Part shown: positions 24,279-31,877 of the stretch, one piece after another | Numbering within the stretch: position 1 is the first letter of the stretch | Layout of the letters: every line of letters starts with the position of its first letter | DNA from: Panacagrimonas sp046594215 | GTDB taxonomy: Bacteria; Pseudomonadota; Gammaproteobacteria; Nevskiales; Nevskiaceae | Assembly (NCBI GenBank): GCA_046594215.1 | Contig: JBKJPX010000048.1 | Coordinates: 1 to 64,000, forward strand | Direction of reading: 5' to 3' | Length of the DNA stretch: 64,000 bases | Program-made: the position numbers and the translations under genes | The notes under the pieces: generated by a model | Seen by the model: the letters and a program-made list of their open reading frames with translations, nothing else | The model's database searches: none | Told to the model about the DNA's origin: nothing

Positions 24279-26000
24279 TTACTTGCGCAGCTTGAACACC
24301 AGCACCGTGCCGCCCGCCGGCACCACGGTCTTGTGATCCAGCACGGCGTCGAAAGCCCCCTGCATGCGTTGGGCGTCCACGCCCCATCCCGACTGCACGG
24401 CGACGTACTGCTCGCCGCCGACCTCGAAACTCGAGGGCACGCCCGTCACGCCCGAAGGCGCCGGGAATTCCCACAGCAGCTTGCCGGTGGTGGCATCGAA
24501 CGCGTGGAACTTGCGATCGTTTGTGCCGCCGGCGAACAGCAGGTTGCCGCCGGTCGCGAGGATCGGTCCCCAGTTCATCTCGGGGTACTCGTGTGTCCAG
24601 GCCTGCTTGCGAGTGGAAAGATTCCAGGCCTGCACTTCGCCTATGTGCTGCTTGGACTCTGGTGTCATGCGGATGTTGGTCAGGATGTTTTCAAGTGCGA
24701 CGCCCGTGAACAGCTCGCCCTTGCGGTACGTGGCAGGGACGGGCGTGAGTTCCGAACACAGGTTGTTGTTGGCGGGCACGTAGTAAAGGCCGGTCTTCGG
24801 GCTGTAGGCCTCGGGCGGCCAGTCCTTGCCGCCCCACAGCGACGGGCAGAAGCTCGCGGCCTTGTCACCGTGCATCACGCGCGCGGGGTCGTACTCCGGG
24901 CGACCGGTCTTCGGATCGATCGACGTGAACACGTTCTGCTTCACGAAAGGCCAGGCGTCGACGAAATTCACCGCCGAGTCCGTGCGTTCGAGCATCCAGA
25001 TGTAGCCGTTGCGGCCGGCATGGACCAGCGAGGAAATCTTCTTGCCGTTGCGTTTGACGTCGATCAGCAGCGGCGCCGAAACCTCGTCCCAGTCCCAGGC
25101 GTCGTTCCAGTGGTACTGGTGATAGCCGCGCAGGGTTCCGGTGTCGACATCGAGCGCGAGCACGGAGTTGGTGTACAGGTTGTCGCCCTTGCGCACATCG
25201 GGTGTCCAGGGCGCGGGGTTGCCGACGCCCCAGAACGTCAGCCGTGTCGCGGGATCGTAGGTTCCGGTGATCCAGACCGGCCCGCCGCCGTGCTCGGCGG
25301 CACCGGCAGGCCAGCTGTCGGCACCCGGCTCGCCGGCGCCGGGAATCGTGTACGTGCGCCACATTTCCTTGCCGGTGTCGGCGTCCAGCGCCGCGATGAA
25401 TCCGCGCACGCCGAGTTCGCCGCCGGAGACGCCAACGATGATCCTGCCCTCGACCGCCAGCGGCGCAAGGGTCATGTAGTAGCCCGACTTCCAATCGCCG
25501 ACGGCCTTGGCCCAGCGCAGCTTGCCGGTGACAGCGTCGAGCGAAACCAGGTGGGCATCGGTGGTCGCCAGGAACACCGCGTCGCCGTAAAGGGCCACGC
25601 CGCGATTGGTCGGATGCAGCTGGAGCAGCTCGTCGGGAATGGCCTTGCGATAGCGCCACAATTCACGCCCGCTGCTGGCGTCGAAGGCGATCAGCTGATT
25701 GTTGGGCATGCTCACGAACATGCGTCCGTCGTTGACGATCGGCGGCGCCTGGTGGCCCTCGTTGATGCCGGTGGCGTAGGACCACGCGAGTTCGAGCCGG
25801 CCGACGTTCTTCGAACTGATCTTCGCCAGCGGGCTGTATCCCCAGCCCGCGTAGTTGCCGCGATACATCAGCCAGTTTCCGGGCTCCGGGTCGAGCAGGC
25901 GCGCTGCGGTCACGGTCTTGTAGGGACGCGACGCGACGTCTTCGGCGGTGCAGGTCATCGCGCTGACCAGCAGCAGGGTTGCGACCAGGACTCGACTCAT
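24279..26000 (-). CDS. Second PQQ-dependent alcohol dehydrogenase
   Basis: A 573-residue quinoprotein with a short signal peptide (VLVATLLLVSAMTCTA) and propeller Trp motifs. Metal site: E195 (SGGELG), N261 (GVGNPAPW), D303 and D305 in AWDWDEVS, again Asp-x-Asp as in lanthanide enzymes. Where most family members have an adjacent Cys-Cys before NRG, this has LHPTNRG, so the vicinal disulfide is missing. The open frame runs to 26285, but the ATG at 25998-26000 follows GGAGAAGAGG and begins the signal peptide. It is transcribed toward the cytochrome gene; the Rieske gene lies upstream on the same strand. Confidence 0.88.
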   Translation of the reverse strand: MSRVLVATLLLVSAMTCTAEDVASRPYKTVTAARLLDPEPGNWLMYRGNYAGWGYSPLAKISSKNVGRLELAWSYATGINEGHQAPPIVNDGRMFVSMPNNQLIAFDASSGRELWRYRKAIPDELLQLHPTNRGVALYGDAVFLATTDAHLVSLDAVTGKLRWAKAVGDWKSGYYMTLAPLAVEGRIIVGVSGGELGVRGFIAALDADTGKEMWRTYTIPGAGEPGADSWPAGAAEHGGGPVWITGTYDPATRLTFWGVGNPAPWTPDVRKGDNLYTNSVLALDVDTGTLRGYHQYHWNDAWDWDEVSAPLLIDVKRNGKKISSLVHAGRNGYIWMLERTDSAVNFVDAWPFVKQNVFTSIDPKTGRPEYDPARVMHGDKAASFCPSLWGGKDWPPEAYSPKTGLYYVPANNNLCSELTPVPATYRKGELFTGVALENILTNIRMTPESKQHIGEVQAWNLSTRKQAWTHEYPEMNWGPILATGGNLLFAGGTNDRKFHAFDATTGKLLWEFPAPSGVTGVPSSFEVGGEQYVAVQSGWGVDAQRMQGAFDAVLDHKTVVPAGGTVLVFKLRK

Positions 26001-26080
26001 CGGACCTCTTCTCCTCGTGCGGCAGCCCGTAGGCATCGCCGTTCTTGTGTGCTGCGGTTTGAAGCGGTACTGCGATTCAC

Positions 26081-26698
26081 TCAGGTGCTGCGTCGCACCC
26101 CTGGCGCGGAACTGAAGCCGCCGTCGACCACCAGCTTGTCCCCTTCGAGCCGCAAGGGCAGTCGCGGCAAGCCGCGCGGAGCCGGACCGTCGGCCACGGC
26201 ACCGCCGGTACGAACGTCGAACTTGGAGAAGTGACAAACGCACAGCAGGCACTGCTCGGCCTGTACCCACTCGCTGACCGCGCAACCCTCGTGCGTGCAG
26301 ATGGCGGAGAACGCCATCACGCCGCCGGTGGCGCGGGCGTCGGACTGCTCTTCGAGGGTTTCGGGGGCAAGACGGACCAGGAGCACGCGGTTGAGCTTGG
26401 AGCCGTCCCGAACCGTTCCGGAGGCAGCGTCGCGGGGCAGGGCGAAGATGGGCTTGGCGTCCACCGGTACGTCCGTCACCCGCAGCGGTTCGTGCTTGGC
26501 CGCATCATCGGCGGGGACGAGTTCATCCCCGGCGGTCGGCCGCTGCTCGGCGGCATCCTGCGCGAGGAGGGTCGAAGGCTTCACCCCAAGACCGAGGCCT
26601 GCACCCGCCGCCATCAGGAGGAACTCGCGGCGGGCGACTCCACTACGGACCACGCCGCCTTCACACGACCGGTCGTCTCGGGGCTCTTCGGCCTTCAT
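26081..26698 (-). CDS. Tat-exported Rieske [2Fe-2S] protein
   Basis: A 205-residue protein with a Tat signal (VARREFLLMAAGAGLGLG) and one Rieske domain: CTHEGC, then CLCVCHFSKFD supplying the second Cys and His ligands plus the disulfide Cys. It lacks the membrane partner genes of a cytochrome bc1 complex. Lying 80 bases upstream of the second PQQ dehydrogenase on the same strand, it may carry electrons in the periplasm for that enzyme, a pairing I do not know from characterised systems. The ATG at 26696-26698 is chosen to begin the signal region. Confidence 0.8.
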   Translation of the reverse strand: MKAEEPRDDRSCEGGVVRSGVARREFLLMAAGAGLGLGVKPSTLLAQDAAEQRPTAGDELVPADDAAKHEPLRVTDVPVDAKPIFALPRDAASGTVRDGSKLNRVLLVRLAPETLEEQSDARATGGVMAFSAICTHEGCAVSEWVQAEQCLLCVCHFSKFDVRTGGAVADGPAPRGLPRLPLRLEGDKLVVDGGFSSAPGVRRST

Positions 26699-26763
26699 CC
26701 ATTCCCTCGCAGCGTTGCGAAGGCCAGCCGGCACGGCGAGGCCTCGTGATTTCGAGACTAGCT

Positions 26764-26779
26764 CATCAGACGTCAGATG
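26764..26779. promoter_or_regulatory. Candidate operator between Rieske and hydrolase genes
   Basis: CATCAGACGTCAGATG is an imperfect 16-base inverted repeat in the divergent promoter region. It shares CATCAGAC and the terminal GATG with the 22050-22065 site and the CATCAGA core with the sites by gntR. Confidence 0.45.
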
Positions 26780-26818
26780 GCTATGATGCCGCGGTGCTTC
26801 GCGGGACAGGAGAGATCG

Positions 26819-27712
26819 ATGCAAACCAATGGCCTGTCGCAGGGTTCGGTCGAGGCCAACGGCCTGCGATTCCACTATCTCGAAGCCGGTACGGGCCCGT
26901 TGGCGCTGTGCGTGCACGGGTTTCCCGACTCCGCCTGGACTTATCGGCACCTGTTGCCTGAACTCGCTGCGGCGGGTTATCGCGCCGTCGCCGTGTTCAT
27001 GCGCGGCTACGCGCCGACGCAGGCCCCGGCGGATGTGCGCGTCAGCACCCGGACCCTTGCGCAGGACCTTCACGCGCTGCACGCAGCGCTCGGCGGCGAC
27101 GAACGAGCGGTGCTGATCTCGCACGACTGGGGTTCCATCGCGGCGTACGGGGCCGCGGCCCTCGGACCGGATCGCTGGCGCCGCTGCGTGATCCTGAACG
27201 TGCCGCCGTTCCGCGTCTTCGGCGAGATCGCCTTCCGCTATCCGCAGATCAAGAGTTCCTTCTATTTCTGGTTCTTCCAGATGGCGGTGGCCGAAACGGT
27301 GGTGGCCTCCGACGACTTCGCCTTCATCGACGGTCTGTGGTCCGACTGGTCGCCCGGGTTCGCCGCCGGCGAGGAACTGCGTCGGGCCAAGGATTGCCTG
27401 CGCGATCCGGCGCACCTGCGCGCGGCGATGGGCTACTACAAGACCTTGTTCGATCCGGCTACCTACGGCACCCCCGCTTTCCTCGAGGAGCAGCTGTCGA
27501 CCTGGGGCGGCGCAATCACCCAGAGGACGCTCTACCTGCACGGAGCGCAGGACGGCTGCCTGCTGGTGGACCCGCCGACCTTGCGCAAGATCGCCGATTA
27601 CTTCGGACCGGATTCCGAGTGCCACCTGCTGCCCGGCCTGGGTCACTTCATGCTGGTCGAGAATCCTCGCGAGGTAAACCGTCGCATCGTCGATTTCCTC
27701 GCGCGACCCTGA
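26819..27712 (+). CDS. Alpha/beta hydrolase, epoxide hydrolase type
   Basis: A 297-residue hydrolase with nucleophile Asp103 in LISHDWGSIAAYGA, HGFPDSAWTYRHLLPEL as oxyanion segment and the base His in PGLGHFMLVENP. GGAGAG precedes the ATG at 26819; an upstream in-frame ATG at 26777 has no ribosome site. It is the third Asp-nucleophile hydrolase of the cluster, divergent from the Rieske/PQQ pair and followed by the second oxocamphor-hydrolase-like gene. Confidence 0.82.
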   Translation: MQTNGLSQGSVEANGLRFHYLEAGTGPLALCVHGFPDSAWTYRHLLPELAAAGYRAVAVFMRGYAPTQAPADVRVSTRTLAQDLHALHAALGGDERAVLISHDWGSIAAYGAAALGPDRWRRCVILNVPPFRVFGEIAFRYPQIKSSFYFWFFQMAVAETVVASDDFAFIDGLWSDWSPGFAAGEELRRAKDCLRDPAHLRAAMGYYKTLFDPATYGTPAFLEEQLSTWGGAITQRTLYLHGAQDGCLLVDPPTLRKIADYFGPDSECHLLPGLGHFMLVENPREVNRRIVDFLARP

Positions 27713-27817
27713 GAATTTTCTTCGAAGTTCTTTCGCGCCCCGGGCGATCGCCGACGGATTGCCGCTGGCCCTGCGCGTTCTTCTGCCCCGACACCTTCTC
27801 TTCCGGAAACCTCCGAC

Positions 27818-28639
27818 ATGCCCAAGCTGAAACTCGCCGATTATCAGGACCGCTACGACAACGTCCGCATGGAGCGCCGCGACGGCATCCTGCTGGTCAC
27901 CTTGCACACGCACGGCGGCGCCCTGCAGTGGGGCCTCAACGCGCACGAGGAACTCTCGTACGTCTTCGGCGACATCGCGCGCGACTCCGAGAATCTTTGC
28001 GTGATCCTCACCGGAACGGGCGAGGAGTTCTGCGCGGCCATGAACACGGGCGGCGGTCCGGGTGGATTGCAGGTTTCAGCGGCACCCGCGCCGGCACCCG
28101 TCGATGCACCGCCCGCAACCGTGCCACCGACCAAATGGGACTCGATCTACTCGGACGCCAAGTACCTGCTGACCAATCATCTGAACATCGAGGTGCCGAT
28201 CATCGCGGCGGTCAACGGTCCGGCGCTGATCCACGCGGAGCTCGCGGTGCTGTGCGACATCGTGCTGGCGTCGGACACGGCGGTGTTCCAGGACGCGCCG
28301 CATTTTCCGAACGGCGTGGTGCCCGGCGACGGCGTCCACGTGATCTGGCCACTGATCCTGGGCCCCAACCGCGGCCGCTATTTCCTGCTGACGGGGCAGA
28401 AGATCGAGGCCGACGAAGCGTTGCGGCTGGGCATTGTCAGCGAGGTCATGCCGCGCGAACGATTGCTCGACCGGGCCTGGGAGCTGGCGCGAAAGATCGT
28501 GACCCAGCCGCCGTTGACGGTCCGCTATGCGCGCGTGGCGATCACACAGCAGCTCAAGCAGATGATGCTCGGCAACCTCGGCTACGGACTGGCGCTGGAA
28601 GGGCTGGGCGCCGCGGCGTTCTGGCCGGTGAAGCGCTGA
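27818..28639 (+). CDS. Crotonase-fold 6-oxocamphor hydrolase-like protein, copy 2
   Basis: A 273-residue paralogue of the gene at 20324. H139, H162 and D171 reproduce the spacing (23 and 9 residues) of His122, His145 and Asp154 of 6-oxocamphor hydrolase as I recall it. Thus this copy keeps all three residues while copy 1 has Arg in place of the first. Shared blocks are FQDAPHFPNGVVPGDG and GPNRGRYFLLTGQ. A Pro/Ala-rich insert (about 84-104) follows GGGPGG. The likely reaction is CoA-independent retro-Claisen cleavage of a cyclic 1,3-diketone; the substrate is unknown. Confidence 0.75.
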   Translation: MPKLKLADYQDRYDNVRMERRDGILLVTLHTHGGALQWGLNAHEELSYVFGDIARDSENLCVILTGTGEEFCAAMNTGGGPGGLQVSAAPAPAPVDAPPATVPPTKWDSIYSDAKYLLTNHLNIEVPIIAAVNGPALIHAELAVLCDIVLASDTAVFQDAPHFPNGVVPGDGVHVIWPLILGPNRGRYFLLTGQKIEADEALRLGIVSEVMPRERLLDRAWELARKIVTQPPLTVRYARVAITQQLKQMMLGNLGYGLALEGLGAAAFWPVKR

Positions 28640-28762
28640 GAAATTTCGCGACTGAGGCGAGGGACGCCACTGGAGGGGCGCGAGCATCGTGCCTTTCAGG
28701 CCTGAAGCGCTCACGTAGCTGTCGATCATCACCGACGATCACACATCCGGGTTGACTCGAAA

Positions 28763-28776
28763 TCGGCGATCGCCGA
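28763..28776. repeat. 14-bp palindrome in the gap before the esterase gene
   Basis: TCGGCGATCGCCGA is a perfect palindrome containing GCGATCGC, in the 196-base gap between convergent genes (28640-28835). Otherwise I see no gene or clear terminator there. Confidence 0.35.
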
Positions 28777-28835
28777 CCTGAGCGTCGGCGGCACATCGGC
28801 GTTGCGGGCGAGTCGTCCGGGCTACAAGCGGGCGT

Positions 28836-29549
28836 TCAGACGCCGCCGAGGATGTCGGCGACGCGATCTGCGGCGGACAGGAACGGCGAGTGACCGGTCT
28901 CCAGCGTGTAGACCTTCGCGCATCCCTTTCGTCCGGTCATGTTCCGCTGCGAGGTGATCGACACCGCCATGTCCTTCGTGCACTCGACATAGCTGCGGGG
29001 TACGCGGCCGAAGTGGGTATCGGAGATGCGCAGCGTTGCGCCGAGCGGGGCAGGCGACTGCGGGACCAGCAGCGCCTGCGCCAGCGCGAAGTCTTCATCG
29101 GGGCAATCGGCGTAGAAGCTTTCGCGGATCGTTTCGGGTTTCAGCGTGATGCTCTTGCGATCCGCCGAGAAAACCATGGTCTTGCCCAGGCGGTCGTCCG
29201 CATCTGCGCGCGCGATCTGCATCACGGACTCGCCGTCGCCGGGCGCGAAGGCCGCGATGTATACGAGATGACGAACGCGATCGGGCCGATCCTCAGTAGC
29301 CTGTGTCACCACCGCGCCGCCCATGCTGTGACCGACCAGCACGACCGGCTCGGACGCAGCGTCGAGGGCCTGCGTGATGCGTTCGACGTAGGCCGCGAAA
29401 GTGACCTCCGAAGTCGGCATGCGGTCGAGGCCATGACCCGGAAGGTCCGGGCAGATCACGACATGACCCGCGGCCCGCAGGCGTGCGGCCAGCTTGTACC
29501 AGCACCAGGCGCCGTGCCAAGCACCGTGAACGAGGACGAATGTTTTCAT
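28836..29549 (-). CDS. Alpha/beta hydrolase, plant-methylesterase/hydroxynitrile-lyase-like
   Basis: A 237-residue cytosolic hydrolase with MKTFVLVHGAWHGAWCWYKL at the N-terminus, nucleophile Ser in LVGHSMGGAVV and the His in TLETGHSPFLSAAD. The short form and HGAWHGAWCW motif match the MES/salicylate esterase/HNL group. Unlike the three hydrolases upstream, its nucleophile is Ser, so esterase activity is expected. It is convergent with the catabolic cluster and stands before the beta-oxidation operon. Confidence 0.8.
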   Translation of the reverse strand: MKTFVLVHGAWHGAWCWYKLAARLRAAGHVVICPDLPGHGLDRMPTSEVTFAAYVERITQALDAASEPVVLVGHSMGGAVVTQATEDRPDRVRHLVYIAAFAPGDGESVMQIARADADDRLGKTMVFSADRKSITLKPETIRESFYADCPDEDFALAQALLVPQSPAPLGATLRISDTHFGRVPRSYVECTKDMAVSITSQRNMTGRKGCAKVYTLETGHSPFLSAADRVADILGGV

Positions 29550-29602
29550 GGGCTATCGTGGCCCCGCGTGCGGGTCGGGGTCCAGCACCAAACAAGATAC
29601 CC

Positions 29603-29640
29603 AAGAAAAAGGCCTGCCCGCTTTCGCGAGACAGGCCTTT
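29603..29640 (-). terminator. Terminator of the beta-oxidation operon
   Basis: AAAGGCCTG (29608-29616) pairs with CAGGCCTTT (29632-29640). Read on the minus strand, the stem is followed by TTTTTCTT, as expected for an intrinsic terminator after the FadJ-like gene. Confidence 0.85.
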
Positions 29641-29658
29641 CGTGAAGTCGCCGGAGCC

Positions 29659-31818
29659 TCAGTCCTGGTAGGTCTTACCGGCCTTGGCCATCTCGACCAG
29701 CGACTTGGGCGGTGCGAAGCGGGCGCCGTACTTCGCCGCGAGCTGCTCGCAGCGCGACACGAACTTGTTCGGGCCGTAGGCGTTGATGAACTGCAGCGCG
29801 CCGCCCTGGTGCGGCGCGAAGCCCCAGCCGAAGATCGAGCCTATGTTGGTGTCGGCGACCGTTGTCACCACGCGCTCCTCGAAGCAGCGCGCCGCGTCGA
29901 CGGCCTGCACGAACATCATGCGATCGATGAGTTCCTGCTGCGGCGGCTGCGTCTTGGCGAGCGGGAACTGCTCGCCCAGGCCCTTCCACAAAGTCTTCTC
30001 GCCCTTCGCGCCTTCGGCTGGGTAGTCATAGAAGCCCTTGCCGGCCTTCTTGCCGGGCCGACCCAGCGTGCGCGCCATCTTCTCGATCACGCCGTCCGCC
30101 GCGCGCGCCTCCAGCACCTTTCCCTCGGCCTCGTAGTCCTTGCGGGTCTGCTCGAGAATGTGGAGCGCAAGGCCGATCGATACCTCGTCGCTGAGCGCCA
30201 GCGGGCCCACCGGCATGCCGGCCTGCACGCCTGCGACCTCGATGCTGCGTGGGTGCACCCCTTCCGACACCATCGCCATGCCCTCGGTGATGTACGTGCC
30301 GAATACGCGGGAGGTGTAGAAGCCGCGCGAGTCGTTGACCACGATCGGCGTCTTGCGGATCTGCTGCACGTAGTCGAAGCCCTTCGCGAGCGTCTCTTTC
30401 GAGGTCTTCTCGCCCACGATGATTTCGACCAGGGGCATCTTGTCGACGGGCGAGAAGAAGTGCAGGCCGATGAAGTTCTCCGCCCTGCTGTGCGCCTTGG
30501 CCAGGCCGGTGATCGGCAGGGTCGAGGTGTTCGAGGCGAAGACCTTGTCGGCGCCGATGACCTTCTCGGCCTTCTTCGTCACGTCGGCCTTGATCGCGCG
30601 GTCTTCGAACACCGCCTCGATGACGAGGTCGCAGCCGGCAAGATCCTCGTACTGCGTCGTCGCCTTGATGCGGGCGAGGAGTGCCTCCTTGTCCGAGGGC
30701 AGCAGCTTGCCCTTCTTCACGTCCTTGTCGAGCAGACCGCTGGAATAGGCTTTGCCCTTGTCTGCGGCTTCCTGCGCGGTATCGAGCAGAACGACCTCGA
30801 TGCCGACCTTGGCGGACACGTAGGCGATGCCCGCGCCCATCATGCCTGCGCCCAGCACGCCGAGCTTCTTGACGCTCGACTTCTCGATTCCCTGCGGACG
30901 CGACTTCCCCTTGTTGATTCCGTTGAGCTGGAACCACAGCGTACCGATCATGTTCTTCGACACTTGCGACACCACGAGCTCGGCGAAATAGCGCGACTCG
31001 GTGCGGCAGCCCGTGTCGAAGTCGACGATGCCGCCCTCGTATATCGAGGACAGGATGTTCGTCGCGGCGGGGTAGTTTCCCTGCGTCTTGGCGTTGGCCA
31101 TCGACGGCGCGATCGCCAGCATCTGCACGACCGCGGGGCTCCGCGAGTCACCACCGGGGAACCTGAACTTCTTGTCGTCCCAGGGCTGAACGGGCTTGGG
31201 ATTGGCCAGGCACCAGGACCTGGCCTTGGCCAGCATCTCGGTGCGATCCTTTGCCAGCTCGTTGACGATGCCCTGCTGCTTGGCGGCCGCGGCGTTGAGT
31301 TCCCTGCCTTCGAGCATCAGCGGCGCGGCGGCCTGGATGCCGATCAGGCGCGGCAGGCGCTGCGTACCGCCGCCACCGGGCAGCAGACCCAGCTTCACCT
31401 CGGGCAGGCCGAACTTGGCTTTCGGGTCGTCGACGGCGATGCGGTAGTGGCAGGCGAGCGCGAGTTCCAGCCCGCCGCCGAGCGCGGTGCCGTTCAGCGC
31501 CGCGACGACCGGGCGACCGCACTTCTCGAGACGACGGAGCTGGACCTTGAGCGCTTCTGCGAGATCGAACGCGATCTTCGGGTCGGTGATCTTGAACACC
31601 ATCTCGATGTCGGCCCCGGCGAGAAACTCCTTCTTGCCGGACGTCAGGATCACGCCTTTCACGCCCGCATCCGCCTCGATCCTGCCGATGGCAGCGAAGA
31701 AAGGCTCGAGCAGTTCCTGGTTCAGCACGTTCATGGAACGGCCGGGCATGTCCATCGTGAGCGTGACGATGCCGTCTGCATCCTGTTCGTACTGCACGGC
31801 CGAGGTCTGGGAGGTCAT
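29659..31818 (-). CDS. FadJ-like bifunctional enoyl-CoA hydratase/3-hydroxyacyl-CoA dehydrogenase
   Basis: A 719-residue beta-oxidation enzyme. The N-terminal crotonase domain has both catalytic glutamates (E118 in LGGGLELALACHYR, E140 in FGLPEVKLGLLPGGGG). A linker is followed by the NAD domain starting GVLGAGMMGAGIAYVSAKVG, SNTSTLPIT and HFFSPVDKMPLVEII. The C-terminal dehydrogenase domain follows. The frame is open further upstream, but the ATG at 31816-31818 (MTSQTSAVQYEQDADG) is the natural start. It shares a strand with the hydrolase and thiolase genes, so an operon controlled by the divergent TetR gene is likely. Confidence 0.92.
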   Translation of the reverse strand: MTSQTSAVQYEQDADGIVTLTMDMPGRSMNVLNQELLEPFFAAIGRIEADAGVKGVILTSGKKEFLAGADIEMVFKITDPKIAFDLAEALKVQLRRLEKCGRPVVAALNGTALGGGLELALACHYRIAVDDPKAKFGLPEVKLGLLPGGGGTQRLPRLIGIQAAAPLMLEGRELNAAAAKQQGIVNELAKDRTEMLAKARSWCLANPKPVQPWDDKKFRFPGGDSRSPAVVQMLAIAPSMANAKTQGNYPAATNILSSIYEGGIVDFDTGCRTESRYFAELVVSQVSKNMIGTLWFQLNGINKGKSRPQGIEKSSVKKLGVLGAGMMGAGIAYVSAKVGIEVVLLDTAQEAADKGKAYSSGLLDKDVKKGKLLPSDKEALLARIKATTQYEDLAGCDLVIEAVFEDRAIKADVTKKAEKVIGADKVFASNTSTLPITGLAKAHSRAENFIGLHFFSPVDKMPLVEIIVGEKTSKETLAKGFDYVQQIRKTPIVVNDSRGFYTSRVFGTYITEGMAMVSEGVHPRSIEVAGVQAGMPVGPLALSDEVSIGLALHILEQTRKDYEAEGKVLEARAADGVIEKMARTLGRPGKKAGKGFYDYPAEGAKGEKTLWKGLGEQFPLAKTQPPQQELIDRMMFVQAVDAARCFEERVVTTVADTNIGSIFGWGFAPHQGGALQFINAYGPNKFVSRCEQLAAKYGARFAPPKSLVEMAKAGKTYQD

Positions 31819-31877
31819 GAGCGTTCTCGCGTTCAGAAAAATAATGGGAAGGAGATGGTGGAGCGGGCGGCGATCCG

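Noticed and set aside
24168..26234. 688-codon open frame on the plus strand
   Set aside because: Antisense to the second PQQ dehydrogenase, whose motifs are all intact; no recognisable protein.
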